A stretch of DNA of 64,000 nucleotides from NCBI RefSeq assembly GCF_029894125.1, contig NZ_JARXYZ010000025.1, positions 1 through 64,000 of the forward strand, given 5' to 3'. This DNA is from Kitasatospora sp. MAA19. GTDB lineage: Bacteria > Actinomycetota > Actinomycetes > Streptomycetales > Streptomycetaceae. A program made the position numbers and the translations under genes. Of the stretch, positions 9,067-18,247 are shown piece by piece; the stretch's first letter is position 1; every line of letters starts with the position of its first letter. The notes beneath the pieces were generated by a model that had not been told where the DNA came from, did no database searches, and saw nothing but the letters and a program-made list of their open reading frames with translations.

Positions 9067-10584
9067 ATGGACACCGCCGTCCATTCCCGTGCGAAGAAGG
9101 GCGGGAAGACCGCCGCCGGGCCCGATCTGCTGGCCAAGGCCCACCTGGTCGGCGCCACCGCGTCCGGAGTGGAGGGCCTGGCGCTGTGGCTGGCCTCCCG
9201 TGGCTTGGACGTCACCGGCAGCATCGACCCCGCCGACCAGGACGGCCCGGCCGCCGACCGGCTGCGCTCGGCCGGCGTGGAGGTCACGGTCGGCTTCGAC
9301 GCCGGGCACGTCCGCACCGACCGCACGGCCGTGGTGTGGCCGGGGGTGGTGGTCGCCCCGCACCCCGAACTCGACCGGGCCCAAAAACTTGGGCTGCCGG
9401 TGCTCGCCCGCGCGCACGCGCTCGCCGAGGTGTGCGCGGGCTTCGGGCGGCCGTTGGTGGCCGTCGGCGGCAGCCACTCCACGGCGACCGCGTCGGCGGT
9501 CCTGGCCGCCGCCCTGGACGACGGCCGCACCGGCTGGATCCTCAACGCCCCCGACGTCGGCGGTAGCCCCGGCCAGGGAGGAGGCCGTCGCCTGGTGGTG
9601 GACCTGTGCCCGGACACCGACGGCCACGAGGCCGCGCCCCCCGGGGCGTGGGGCCACCGCCCGCACAGCCCGAACCGGTACCGGCGGCCGTCCCCGTCGA
9701 CGGTTCTGATCACCGCCACCGCGGCGAACGCCCCGCACTTCGCGGACAACATCGAGGCTCTGGACGCCGCCACGAACCTCGCCCGCGCCGCCGCCACGGT
9801 GGTCCTGCCGACCTGGGAGAAGGGCCCCAGGATCGTGCACGAGAGGCTCACCGACCGCCCCGGACCCGCGGTGGTCACCGTCGGCCTCGACGAGAGCGCC
9901 GACGTGTGGGTCCTCAAGCCCCGGTGGCTCGGCACCGGGTACCTCCTCACGCTGCGCCACCAGGGCGAGCAGCACCAGTTCGTCGTGAAGATCGCGGGCG
10001 ACCATCACGCTCTGGCCGCCTGCGCCGCCATCGCCACCGCCCTCGTCGCGGGCGAGAGTGCCGAGGCCGTCGCCGAGCGTCTGGCCCGCTTCGGCGGCGT
10101 GGAGCGCTCCTTGACCGAACTCGGTACCCGGGCGCGGGTCACCGTGTGCGACTCCCGCGCCCGGCACCCCCAAGAGGTCGCCAGGGACGTCGAGGCCGCC
10201 CGGATGCTCACCGAGGGCTCGGTCGTCGCCGTCCTGGAACCGGATGGCATCGCCCGCACCAGCGCGCACGCCGCCGAGCTGGGCGCCGCCCTCGCGGCCG
10301 CCGACCGGGCCGTACTGCTGCCGGCCGCCACCCCTCTGACCGTGCTGCACCAGGCGGACCCGCTGGACGCCGTCGCCACCGCCGCCGTCGAAGCCCTGGG
10401 CTCCGACACGGTCCATCGGGTCCGCTCGGGCCCGTGCGAGCGGGACATCGAACAGCTCGTCACCGGCCTCGCCGAGCCCGGCGACCTGGTACTCGTCATC
10501 GGCACCGGTGACGCCGCCCGCCTCGGCCCCCGCCTGCTGGAACACCTCGCCCAGGCCGCTACCCCGACCGCTGACCGCCCGTGA
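9067..10584 (+). CDS. Degenerate MurC-like Mur ligase homologue
   Basis: A 505-aa protein with the layout of UDP-N-acetylmuramate-alanine ligase: N-terminal Rossmann-like HLVGATASGVEG (27-38), central ATP domain, a GDHHALAACAAIA helix like the MurC GRHN segment, and a C-terminal Mur domain. The central P-loop reads GGSHSTATAS (134-143), where true MurC has GTHGKTTT. The phosphate-binding lysine is Thr139, so normal ATP-dependent ligation is unlikely. It follows the glutamine-synthetase-like gene by 89 bp, with GGAGG before the ATG, and its stop overlaps the next start. It may be a binding or regulatory homologue, or use a changed chemistry. Confidence 0.75.
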   Translation: MDTAVHSRAKKGGKTAAGPDLLAKAHLVGATASGVEGLALWLASRGLDVTGSIDPADQDGPAADRLRSAGVEVTVGFDAGHVRTDRTAVVWPGVVVAPHPELDRAQKLGLPVLARAHALAEVCAGFGRPLVAVGGSHSTATASAVLAAALDDGRTGWILNAPDVGGSPGQGGGRRLVVDLCPDTDGHEAAPPGAWGHRPHSPNRYRRPSPSTVLITATAANAPHFADNIEALDAATNLARAAATVVLPTWEKGPRIVHERLTDRPGPAVVTVGLDESADVWVLKPRWLGTGYLLTLRHQGEQHQFVVKIAGDHHALAACAAIATALVAGESAEAVAERLARFGGVERSLTELGTRARVTVCDSRARHPQEVARDVEAARMLTEGSVVAVLEPDGIARTSAHAAELGAALAAADRAVLLPAATPLTVLHQADPLDAVATAAVEALGSDTVHRVRSGPCERDIEQLVTGLAEPGDLVLVIGTGDAARLGPRLLEHLAQAATPTADRP

Positions 10585-11135
10585 ACCGCCCGCCGGCCAC
10601 CGAAGGTGCCGCCATGGCCACCGCCCTGCCCACCCACACCCTGTCCGAGCACCAGGTCCGGCTGCTCAGCCACATCGCCGCCGGCTCCCAGACCCGCACG
10701 ATCGCGGCCGACCCCAAACTCGGCCTGGAGAACGCCGAGGTCGATACCGCCGTCGCCTCGCTGCTCACGGCCACCGGCACGCGCACCGTGCTGCAACTCG
10801 TCGCGTGGGGCGCCGCGCACAGCATCGTCACCGACACCGCCGAGCCCTGCGCCGCACTCGCCACCGCAATCCGGCTCCCGCCACGCCTTCACCGGGTTCT
10901 CGTGGGCTGGGTCGGCGGGCGGATCACGCCCGAGCTGGCGGCGGACTTCGGCGTCACCCCCGCCACGATGCGCGGCTACGGCCGGGATCTGCGCGCCTGG
11001 CTGGGTGTCCGCAGCCAGGTGCAGGCGAGCATCGCCGCCGTCCTGGCCGGCATGGTCCTGCTCAGCGACATCGACCCGTCCTGGCCCACCGAGCCGTTCC
11101 GCCGCACCACTCTGCCCCGCGGACAGGCGGCGTGA
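10581..11135 (+). CDS. Protein with two LuxR-like HTH segments
   Basis: A 184-aa protein starting with GTG in a GTGA overlap with the MurC-like gene; an in-frame ATG at 10614 is the alternative. Residues about 20-60 (LSEHQVRLLSHIAAGSQTRT) and 100-145 (LPPRLHRVLVGWVGG and following helix) both resemble the GerE/LuxR C-terminal helix-turn-helix, though both are divergent. No receiver or ligand domain is present. Its stop overlaps the next start again. It may regulate this operon or be a degenerate scaffold; DNA binding is inferred from pattern only. Confidence 0.55.
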   Translation: MNRPPATEGAAMATALPTHTLSEHQVRLLSHIAAGSQTRTIAADPKLGLENAEVDTAVASLLTATGTRTVLQLVAWGAAHSIVTDTAEPCAALATAIRLPPRLHRVLVGWVGGRITPELAADFGVTPATMRGYGRDLRAWLGVRSQVQASIAAVLAGMVLLSDIDPSWPTEPFRRTTLPRGQAA

Positions 11136-11383
11136 GCACCCACCGCACGCCGGGCCCGGCCGCCGTCGGAATCGTCTGCTTCCTGCTGGGAGTCCAGGTC
11201 AGGGCCGCCACCCTCTACCTCCTCCAGCACCGCGCCCAGCTCACCCAGCCGCTCTACCTGGCGGTCTTCGCCTTGGTCGGCTTCGCCACCTTGGTCGTCA
11301 CCGACCGCCTGCTCGCCTCGCGCTCCACGCCGAAACGCCGCACCGGCCCCTCCCAGGAGGAGCCATCCCGGCCAGCCAACTGA
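11132..11383 (+). CDS. Small membrane protein, 83 aa
   Basis: GTG at 11132 overlaps the preceding stop (GTGA). The product has two hydrophobic segments, about residues 9-30 and 39-60, joined by a short polar turn, with an Arg/Lys-rich C-terminus. It is probably a two-helix inner-membrane hairpin. It resembles no family I can name. The coupling to both neighbours suggests a place in the permease/glutamine-synthetase-like operon. Confidence 0.6.
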   Translation: MSTHRTPGPAAVGIVCFLLGVQVRAATLYLLQHRAQLTQPLYLAVFALVGFATLVVTDRLLASRSTPKRRTGPSQEEPSRPAN

Positions 11384-11458
11384 GCATTCGCACCACCGCA
11401 TCGACCCATGGCGGCCGTTCGGGCCTGGGCCGCACCCCTTCGACCACAGAGAAGAAGA

Positions 11459-11797
11459 TTGAGCACTCCGCCACCCCCTACCGACGGTCTGGACGCCCGT
11501 GACCTGGACCGCCACCTGATCAACCGCGCAGGCATCCTCGTCGACGCCACCACGCTCGACGAGCTACCCGTCACCCGCCTGTCCGGGGCCTCCCCCATCC
11601 TCCTGGCCACGGGCTCCCCCGTGCCCGTCGGCGTCCCCGCACCGCTGCTGCGGCTACTGATGCGCACCAGCTCCATAGCGGTCCCGTGCGCCCTGGTCGC
11701 CGACCGCCCCGACTGGCAGAACGTCGCCGTCCGGTTGCTGGCCACCGTCGCGGCCGCGCCCGACCTCCTCCGGGCACCCACCCGCGCCGGCCGCTGA
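11459..11797 (+). CDS. Hypothetical protein, 112 aa
   Basis: A short soluble protein. The best start is TTG at 11459, with AGAAGAAG just upstream; an in-frame ATG at 11408 lacks a good site. The sequence begins with a Pro-rich tail, then a compact alpha/beta-like segment (DRHLINRAGILVDATTL) containing a repeated SPILLATGSPVPV pattern. No motif is recognised. It lies 38 bp before the GH15 gene in the same operon. Confidence 0.5.
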   Translation: MSTPPPPTDGLDARDLDRHLINRAGILVDATTLDELPVTRLSGASPILLATGSPVPVGVPAPLLRLLMRTSSIAVPCALVADRPDWQNVAVRLLATVAAAPDLLRAPTRAGR

Positions 11798-11835
11798 CCC
11801 ACGAACCCGGTTCCCACCCACGTCAGGACCACCCC

Positions 11836-13737
11836 ATGCCCCGCACCCTGCCCACCCCGCCAATCGAGGACCACGCCCTCCTCGGCAACACCCGTTCAAC
11901 CGCCCTCGTCACCCGCGACGGCGCGATCACCTGGCTGTGCTGGCCGCGCCCCGACTCCGAGGCGGTGTTCGCCGCTCTGCTCGGAACCGAGCAGCACGGC
12001 TTCTGGCGCGTCGCCCCCGCCCGCTACGACACCACCGCGCCCGCGCCCTGCGCCCGCCGCCGCTACCGCGGCAACTCCCTGATCCTCGAACAGGAATGGG
12101 ACACCGAGAACGGCACGGTGCGGGTCACCGACTTCATGCCCGCCCCGAACTCGGCGGACCCGGCCCCGGCGCAGATCATCCGCGTCGTCGAGGGTCTCAG
12201 CGGCTTGGTGCGCGTCGCCTCCGAGTTCCGCCCCCGCCCCGCCTACGGCCGCCTCAACCCGGTCATCCACCGCGCCGAGCACCACGGCCGGGCCTGTCTC
12301 ACGGCCACCTCCCTGCACGACTCCTACTGGCTCGACGGCCCCCGGCACAGCCCCGGCACCCAGGGCAGCTGCCGCGCCGACTTCGAGGTCGCCGCCAGCC
12401 AGACGCTCGTGCTCGCCCTCACCTGGCAGCCCGCCCGCAGCCCGGCCCTGCCGCCGCCCGACGGCCTTCGCGAACTCGCCGACACTGCCCGGTACTGGGA
12501 GACCTGGTCCTCCGGCTGCACCTATCAGGGCCCGCACCACGGCGCCGTGCTGCGCGCCGCGATCACCCTCAAGGCGCTGTGCCACATGGACGGCGGGATC
12601 ATCGCGGCGCCCACCACCTCGCTGCCCGAGGCCATCGGCGGCGAGCGGAACTGGGACTACCGGTACGTGTGGCCGCGCGACTCCGCGCTGACCGCCGCCG
12701 CCCTGGCGCGGCTGGGCCACCTGGACGAGGCACGCGCCTGGCGCGACTGGCTCATCACCACCGTCGACCCCGCCAACCTTCAGGTGCTGTACGGGATCGA
12801 CGGCGAGTACCCCGTTGACGAGCACGTCCTGCGCCACCTGCCCGGCTACGAGAACTCCCGTCCGGTGCGCGTCGGCAACGGTGCCGTCGGTCAGCTCCAG
12901 CTCGACGTTCCCGGCGAGATCGCCGACGCCCTGCTGGTCGCGGAGGACGCCGGTCTGAGGCCCGACCCGGGTGCCGACGCGCTGCTGCTCGCGCTGGCCG
13001 AGCAGGTGGAGAAGCGCTGGCGCGAGCCCGACGAGGGGATCTGGGAGGTGCGCGGCCGGCGCCGCCACTTCACCCACTCCAGGCTCATGTGCTGGGTGTT
13101 CTTCGACCGGGCCGCCACCCTGCTCGCCCGCCGCCGCACCGTCGACCCGGCCGTCGTGCGGCATCTGCGGGAGGTGCGCGACGAGATCCACGCCGATGTC
13201 TGCGCGAACGGACTCGACCCGCAGCGCGGGGTGTTCACCCAGTACTACGGCGGGCGGGACCTGGACGCCGCGCTGCTGCTCATCCCCGCTGTCGGGTTCC
13301 TGCCGGGCGACGACAAGCGCGTGATCGCCACCGTCGAAGCCGTCCAGCGCGAGCTGACCACCCGGGACGGCCTGGTCCACCGCTACCCCACCCACGACCG
13401 GGACGGCGCCAACGTCGACGGCCTCACCGGACACGAGGGCGCCTTCCTGCCCTGCTCGTTCTGGCTCGCCGACGCCCTCGCCGCGATCGGCCGCCCCGAC
13501 GAGGCCCGCGAGCTCCTCGACCGGCTCCTCCTCCTACCCAACGACCTCGGCCTGCTCGCCGAGGAGTACGACCCCGTCAACGGCCGCCAACTCGGGAACT
13601 ACCCACAGGCGTTCACCCTGCTGGCGCTCGCGGACTCCTGCCGGATCCAGGCCGGCCCCGCGCCGCTGCCCGCCCAGCGCACCGAACCCGCCACCACCAC
13701 CGCCCGGGAGCCGGCGGCCGCGATGGTGGTGGCGTAG
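11836..13737 (+). CDS. Glycoside hydrolase family 15 protein
   Basis: A 633-aa GH15 (glucoamylase/trehalase-type) protein. The N-terminal beta-sandwich starts IEDHALLGNTRSTALV and WLCWPRPDSEAVF, both typical of the family. The catalytic (alpha/alpha)6 barrel carries PEAIGGERNWDYRYVWPRDS and the GHEGAFLPCSFW segment. No signal peptide is present, so it should be cytoplasmic, as for actinobacterial trehalases and glucan-trimming GH15 enzymes. The frame is open upstream, but ATG at 11836 begins the conserved sequence. Its TAG overlaps the GTG of the next gene. Substrate is unproven: trehalose and alpha-1,4-glucans are the candidates. Confidence 0.88.
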   Translation: MPRTLPTPPIEDHALLGNTRSTALVTRDGAITWLCWPRPDSEAVFAALLGTEQHGFWRVAPARYDTTAPAPCARRRYRGNSLILEQEWDTENGTVRVTDFMPAPNSADPAPAQIIRVVEGLSGLVRVASEFRPRPAYGRLNPVIHRAEHHGRACLTATSLHDSYWLDGPRHSPGTQGSCRADFEVAASQTLVLALTWQPARSPALPPPDGLRELADTARYWETWSSGCTYQGPHHGAVLRAAITLKALCHMDGGIIAAPTTSLPEAIGGERNWDYRYVWPRDSALTAAALARLGHLDEARAWRDWLITTVDPANLQVLYGIDGEYPVDEHVLRHLPGYENSRPVRVGNGAVGQLQLDVPGEIADALLVAEDAGLRPDPGADALLLALAEQVEKRWREPDEGIWEVRGRRRHFTHSRLMCWVFFDRAATLLARRRTVDPAVVRHLREVRDEIHADVCANGLDPQRGVFTQYYGGRDLDAALLLIPAVGFLPGDDKRVIATVEAVQRELTTRDGLVHRYPTHDRDGANVDGLTGHEGAFLPCSFWLADALAAIGRPDEARELLDRLLLLPNDLGLLAEEYDPVNGRQLGNYPQAFTLLALADSCRIQAGPAPLPAQRTEPATTTAREPAAAMVVA

Positions 13738-14051
13738 TGGAACACGGCCAGGTGGCCAACCGCGTCAGCGGCGGGCTGCGCGGCACCGCGGTGATGGCCG
13801 GGCACATCCACGGCGGCGTCCACCTCCACCCCGCCGCACAGCCCTGGCCCGCGCCCTGGCAACTTGTGGCCGTGCCAGCGGTGTTCACCGACAGGCGGGA
13901 GTCGCTGGCCGCCCTGGACGCCGCGCTCGCCGACCTGCCCGAGGTCGCCGCCAGCTGGCACAGCGCCAGCCAGGACCAGCACCGGAACCTGGGCAACAGC
14001 CGCGACGTGGAGCGTCTGCACGACCGGCTGCTCGCGCTGCTGCACCGGTGA
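13737..14051 (+). CDS. Short protein resembling a STAND NTPase N-terminus
   Basis: GTG at 13737 overlaps the GH15 stop. The 104-aa product begins NRVSGGLRGTAVMAGHIHGGV, then a Pro-rich linker and FTDRRESLAALDAAL. This follows the layout of the first 100 residues of many Streptomyces STAND/NB-ARC ATPases: a repeated N-x-[IV]-S-G glycine motif, then F-x-[GD]-R before the P-loop. No P-loop follows here; the protein stops with a helical tail. It could be an independent small protein made from that N-terminal module or the residue of a truncated STAND gene. Confidence 0.5.
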   Translation: MEHGQVANRVSGGLRGTAVMAGHIHGGVHLHPAAQPWPAPWQLVAVPAVFTDRRESLAALDAALADLPEVAASWHSASQDQHRNLGNSRDVERLHDRLLALLHR

Positions 14052-14121
14052 CCGATGCCCATGGCCCGCCGTCGGGCCCAGGACGCTCACCCATGCCCGT
14101 ATCCCCTACCGCAGGACTGCC

Positions 14122-16317
14122 ATGATCTCCACCCTCACCCATCCACGCGCCTTCGCCGGCTTGACGCTGTGGCCAGAGCAGGACGAGGCCGTGGACAAAG
14201 CCTGCGGGATGCTGACCGACGTCTCACGGGTCGTCATCCTGATGGCCTGCGGATCCGGGAAGACCGTGACCGCGGGCGCCATCGCCCAGGAGGTGGTCGA
14301 CCCGCGCACCGGCAGTGTGCTGATCGCCGTACCCACACTGGATCTGGTCGCCCAGACCCTCACCCAGTGGCTGTGGGCCTTCGGTGCCGATGCCCTCGGC
14401 GAGGTCCTCGCGGTCTGCTCCGAACCACGCGTGCTCGATCGGTTCAACCGCGACACCGACGGTGTCCCCGCCCGCGTCCTCAGGGACCCCCGTGAACTGG
14501 TCGACCGTATGGCAGCAGGGCGACGGATCACCGCCGTCTGCACCTACCAGAGCCTGAACGCCGTGATCGCCGCTCATCGCGCCGGGGCCGGCGCCTGGAG
14601 CCTCGTCATCGCCGACGAACTCCACCGCGCGGACGGAAACAGCTGGGCGCAGATCCACGACGACCGGCTCGTTCCGGCGCGGCTCCGCGTGTCCATGACG
14701 GCCACTCTCAGGGACCTCGTGGGCAACGACGGCATCCTGGTCCGGCGCGACCGCTTCGGTCCCATCGCCCACCGTCTGTCCGTCGGCGACGCGATCGAAC
14801 GGGACCGCCTCGCCGACTACGAGCTGGTCATCGCCGGCGCGGCCGACCGGGCTGTCACCGACCACGTGCAGCAGGAAACGTCCCTGGCTGTGGGCCCCAT
14901 GCACGTCGAGGCCAGCGTTGTGGCGAAGGCGATCTCGATATTGCGCGCGGCGGCGGAGCACGGCGCCAGCCGGATGATCACCTATCACTCGACGGTGGCG
15001 GCCGCCCGTGCCTTCGCCCAGGTCCTCCAGCACGCGATGGAATACCTGCCGCCCGAGAAGCGTCCGTGCTCGCTGTGGACAGGGCACGTCAACGGACGGC
15101 AGGACCGCTCTGTCCGCCAGGGGATCCTCGACCGGTTCCGTACCAGCGCGGAGGGACTGGCAGTTGTCACGAACAGCCGGCTCTTGATCGAGGGATACGA
15201 CGCCCCGGAAGCGGACGCGGTCGCCATCGTCGATCCACGCCGCTCGAAGATTGAGATCACCCAGATCGCCGGGCGGGCACTGCGCCGAGGCGACCCGAGC
15301 CGCCGCAAGGTCGCGGCCATCATCGTCCCGGCCATCGCCGCCGTCGACGCGGCCCAGCGCGCTGACAGCGGCTTCGACGCCGTCATCGCCACCATCGAGG
15401 CCATGGCGGCACTGGACGACCGGCTCCGCCGTCACCTCACCCGAATGCGCCGCCATGATCGCGCCACCCGCCCGGCCCAGGCGGCGTCACTGCTGCCGAA
15501 GTGGATCTCCTTCAGCGGGACCGAGATCCCCACGGGCTTCATCGACGCGATCACCACCAGGACCATCCTCTCCACCGCGTCCCGCAGGGAGCGCCACCTC
15601 GAGGACCTTAGGGTCTTCCACGCCGCGAACGGCCACCTTCGCGTCGACAGGGACTGGATCGGCCCCAGCGGAGAGAGGACCGGGCACTGGCTGAACAACG
15701 CAAAGTACCGACACCGCCACGGCTCCCTGCCTTCCTCCGTCACACGCCGGCTCGACGAACTGGGCGTGGTCTGGAACAGCAGGGACGCCGAGTGGGGACA
15801 GTTCGTCCAGGATCTCACCGACTACCAGGCCGAGAACGGCGATCTCCTGGTGCCCGCGACATACGTCACCACCGTCGGCCAACGCCCCCTCGGTGCCCAA
15901 GTCCGCGGCAAGCGAGTCCGATTCGCCTCTCTCAGCGCTGAGCAGCGCCAAGAACTGACCAGCCTGGGGTTCGTGGCCAACGTCGCAGACGCCCGGTTCA
16001 AGGACAACATCAAGCTGCTGAACAAGTTCGTGGCGGAGAACGGCCACGCGCGTGTCCCGGTGTCGGGAAAGGGCGGTGACCGCGACCGCCTTGGAAACTG
16101 GTTGAAGAACTGTCGGCAAATTGCCCGCAAGGGCACGCTCACCCCATGGCAACGTGTCGAACTCGCCGCGTGCGGCGTCGACCTCCCTCCGCTGGCCGAT
16201 CGCGCGAACCCGGACACCACAGGCCGCACGGCGGAGAACCCACCGTTCTGCGGCCGTGACAGCCGCCCATGCCCTGGACCGCTACCGCCCGCACACCTCG
16301 CCAGTTCGACCGCATGA
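14122..16317 (+). CDS. Superfamily 2 helicase with helicase-associated repeats
   Basis: A 731-aa DEAD/DEAH-type helicase. Walker A is MACGSGKT (41-48), motif II is ADELHR (164-169), motif III SMTAT near residue 191, and the motif VI-like region QIAGRALRRGD is in the second RecA domain. From about 490 to 690 there are three related segments of about 65-70 residues, each with the F-x-x-x-N-G-[HD]-[AL] pattern, matching the helicase-associated (HA) domain found in phage- and plasmid-linked helicases. It stands 70 bp after the preceding gene and converges with the XRE regulator. Substrate and partner are unknown; a mobile-element or defence role is only a possibility. Confidence 0.85.
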   Translation: MISTLTHPRAFAGLTLWPEQDEAVDKACGMLTDVSRVVILMACGSGKTVTAGAIAQEVVDPRTGSVLIAVPTLDLVAQTLTQWLWAFGADALGEVLAVCSEPRVLDRFNRDTDGVPARVLRDPRELVDRMAAGRRITAVCTYQSLNAVIAAHRAGAGAWSLVIADELHRADGNSWAQIHDDRLVPARLRVSMTATLRDLVGNDGILVRRDRFGPIAHRLSVGDAIERDRLADYELVIAGAADRAVTDHVQQETSLAVGPMHVEASVVAKAISILRAAAEHGASRMITYHSTVAAARAFAQVLQHAMEYLPPEKRPCSLWTGHVNGRQDRSVRQGILDRFRTSAEGLAVVTNSRLLIEGYDAPEADAVAIVDPRRSKIEITQIAGRALRRGDPSRRKVAAIIVPAIAAVDAAQRADSGFDAVIATIEAMAALDDRLRRHLTRMRRHDRATRPAQAASLLPKWISFSGTEIPTGFIDAITTRTILSTASRRERHLEDLRVFHAANGHLRVDRDWIGPSGERTGHWLNNAKYRHRHGSLPSSVTRRLDELGVVWNSRDAEWGQFVQDLTDYQAENGDLLVPATYVTTVGQRPLGAQVRGKRVRFASLSAEQRQELTSLGFVANVADARFKDNIKLLNKFVAENGHARVPVSGKGGDRDRLGNWLKNCRQIARKGTLTPWQRVELAACGVDLPPLADRANPDTTGRTAENPPFCGRDSRPCPGPLPPAHLASSTA

Positions 16318-16486
16318 ACCGTCTCTCGTCGCCGGCCCAACCCCCGGGTGCCGCACGGCACGGCGGGATTCCGACGTGCCGCACGGGCCGCCCGATGGCC
16401 TCGTCCAGTTCCCCGTCGGCCGGGGGCGTAGCCGCAGCAACCAGGCTTCTTCAGGGGAGCTCACCATGGTGATGACCACGCGTAGG

Positions 16487-17635
16487 TCAAGCCGCTATCT
16501 CAACCCTCAGCCGCGCCAGGGCGTCGTCCGCTTGTTCTCGGACTTCGGGCAGGCGGCGACCGGCCCGAACGACGCGCTGGAGCTGGTGCGGCAGACGGTG
16601 GAGGGTCGCCCCGTCGACCGCGGCGGTCAACTGCTGCGCGGCGCCGGTCGCATCTCCTCGCCGCAGCAGCACCTCGCCAGCGGTGATCGCCGCGATGATC
16701 CGCCACTGGGACGTCGCTACGAGTCCGGCCGCCGGTGCCTGGTCGAGCTGCCGGACCGCTTCCGCGACCCGGCCGGTGCACATGAGACCTCGAAGGCGGA
16801 CCTCGTGGAGGGTGAACTCGGAGAACAGCGCGGTGGGCACCACTTCGCCCAGGAGCCGCCGGCCGTCCTCGACTGCCTCGTCGAAGACGACGGCGTTCCC
16901 GGCGGCTCCGGCGGCGCGGGCGAGCAGGACGATGGCCTCGGCGCGTTCGGTGCCGGTGCGAGCGGTGTCGCGGGCCTGCGCGAGCCGGTCCAGTGCTCGA
17001 AGGTGCAGGCCGGATTTGCGCAGTTCGTTGCCGTGGTGGCGCAAGGCGTGGGCGTGCAGTCCCGGATCGCCCAGGCGCCGGGCGACGCTGAGTCCTTTGC
17101 CAGTCCAGCGGGCCGCGGTGGCCAGGCGCTCCTCCGGCAGCACGTGGCCGAGCGCGACGCCGAGGCCGACGCGGGCCCGGGCGAGCAGGCGCAGGGTGTC
17201 GAGGTCGGCGTGGCCGTCGGTGGTGCGGGCCTCCAGGCGGGCGACCAGCGGCCACAACTCCGCGACAGCGGTGGTGGCCTGGCCGGCCTGACGGGCGATC
17301 TCGGCCAGGCGCAAAACGGAATCGGCGAGCTGGATCACGAGCTGGTGGTCTCCGTCCGCCTCGTCGGTGATGCCCAGGCAGTGCGGCGGAAGGCCGAGGC
17401 GTTCGGCGATGTGGCGCAGGGCGCCGATGTCGGTGATGGTGCGCGAGCCGGTCTCGATGCGGGAGACGTAGCTGGTGGAGTAGCGGAGCAGGCAGGCGAG
17501 TTCCTGCTGCGACAGGCCATGGAGTTCGCGGTAGAGCTGGAGGATCTCAGGCAGGGCGCGGCGACGCAGGATGTCCTGGGCCCTGGGCGTGGTCCAGTGC
17601 CAGCGGATGCCGCCGTAGGGGTCGATCCCGGCCAC
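16487..17635 (-). CDS. XRE-type regulator of the lanthipeptide locus
   Basis: A 382-aa protein with a GTG start. Residues about 28-85 form an XRE helix-turn-helix (HGLSQQELACLLRYSTSYVSR, then IETGS). The rest is a helical TPR-like region with many Ala/Arg-rich pairs. It begins 3 bp after the stop of the NUDIX gene on the same strand, so both are probably one transcript. The pair is divergent from the TauD/precursor/lanB operon, which makes it the likely local regulator. XRE-TPR proteins of this layout often sense peptides or small ligands; the ligand here is unknown. Confidence 0.8.
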   Translation of the reverse strand: MAGIDPYGGIRWHWTTPRAQDILRRRALPEILQLYRELHGLSQQELACLLRYSTSYVSRIETGSRTITDIGALRHIAERLGLPPHCLGITDEADGDHQLVIQLADSVLRLAEIARQAGQATTAVAELWPLVARLEARTTDGHADLDTLRLLARARVGLGVALGHVLPEERLATAARWTGKGLSVARRLGDPGLHAHALRHHGNELRKSGLHLRALDRLAQARDTARTGTERAEAIVLLARAAGAAGNAVVFDEAVEDGRRLLGEVVPTALFSEFTLHEVRLRGLMCTGRVAEAVRQLDQAPAAGLVATSQWRIIAAITAGEVLLRRGDATGAAQQLTAAVDGATLHRLPHQLQRVVRAGRRLPEVREQADDALARLRVEIAA

Positions 17636-17638
17636 CGC

Positions 17639-18070
17639 TCAGACCCGGTCCCGCAATTCGTACCAGCGGGCGACGGAGTCCTTGTAGCCCTGCGGCATGA
17701 CCAGGCCGGGCACCTCGTCGCGGCGGAAGAGGCCGGCTTCCTTGTGCTCGTGGCTGACGACCGGGGGCCGGTGTGCGTCGGTAGCGGTGCAGCCGTAGGT
17801 GACGATGAAGACCTTGCGGCCGGGGATCGGCTCGTACATCCACACATCCAGCAGCGGGCCAGCGGTCGCTGTCCAGCCGCTCTCCTCCTGAATCTCCGTG
17901 ACCACCCGCTCCTCGGGGGTCTCCGTCCCCTCCAGCTTCCCGCCGGGCAGCTCCCACTCGGCCCTTTCGTTCTTCAGCAGCAGCACCCGCTGCTGCGGGT
18001 CGAGCACGACGCCCTTGATGGAGATCGGGAAGGCCGTTGGCACATAGGGCTGTTCTGTCTGTCCGGTCAT
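17639..18070 (-). CDS. NUDIX hydrolase
   Basis: A 143-aa NUDIX protein. The NUDIX box runs from Gly44 to about Trp66 and keeps G-x5-E, then TEIQEES, so the usual Arg of REUxEE is Thr58 while the metal-binding Glu62 and Glu63 remain. The family cleaves nucleoside diphosphates linked to other moieties. A longer frame is open upstream, but ATG at 18070 begins the conserved region. It sits at the head of the regulator transcript, divergent from the dioxygenase gene. Confidence 0.85.
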   Translation of the reverse strand: MTGQTEQPYVPTAFPISIKGVVLDPQQRVLLLKNERAEWELPGGKLEGTETPEERVVTEIQEESGWTATAGPLLDVWMYEPIPGRKVFIVTYGCTATDAHRPPVVSHEHKEAGLFRRDEVPGLVMPQGYKDSVARWYELRDRV

Positions 18071-18247
18071 CGCTTCTTCCGGGGTGCACGGGCGGGCACG
18101 GGCTCGTCGAACGTAGCAGTCGCACGGCGGCGCGACGTCCAGCTGTCCGGTGATCTCGCTTTGACAATCTGTCACTTTCCATCGGGGCGGTGGGGCGTGG
18201 AGAGTGTGTCGCCTCCCACCCACTCGGTCCTACGAGGGAGATCCACC
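18071..18247. promoter_or_regulatory. Divergent promoter with TGACA-n3-TGTCA palindrome
   Basis: This 177-bp gap lies between the NUDIX/XRE transcript and the lanthipeptide operon. At 18162-18174 there is a perfect palindrome, TGACA-atc-TGTCA, whose left half overlaps a TTGACA (18161-18166) that could be a -35 box. No convincing -10 follows at 17 bp. An operator over a promoter element between a regulator and its targets is a common plan, so this is a candidate site for the adjacent XRE protein. That link is inferred. Confidence 0.4.

Noticed and set aside
16121..18247. Plus-strand frame open before the dioxygenase start
   Set aside because: It is antisense to the XRE and NUDIX genes, which have clear motifs; the dioxygenase starts at 18248.
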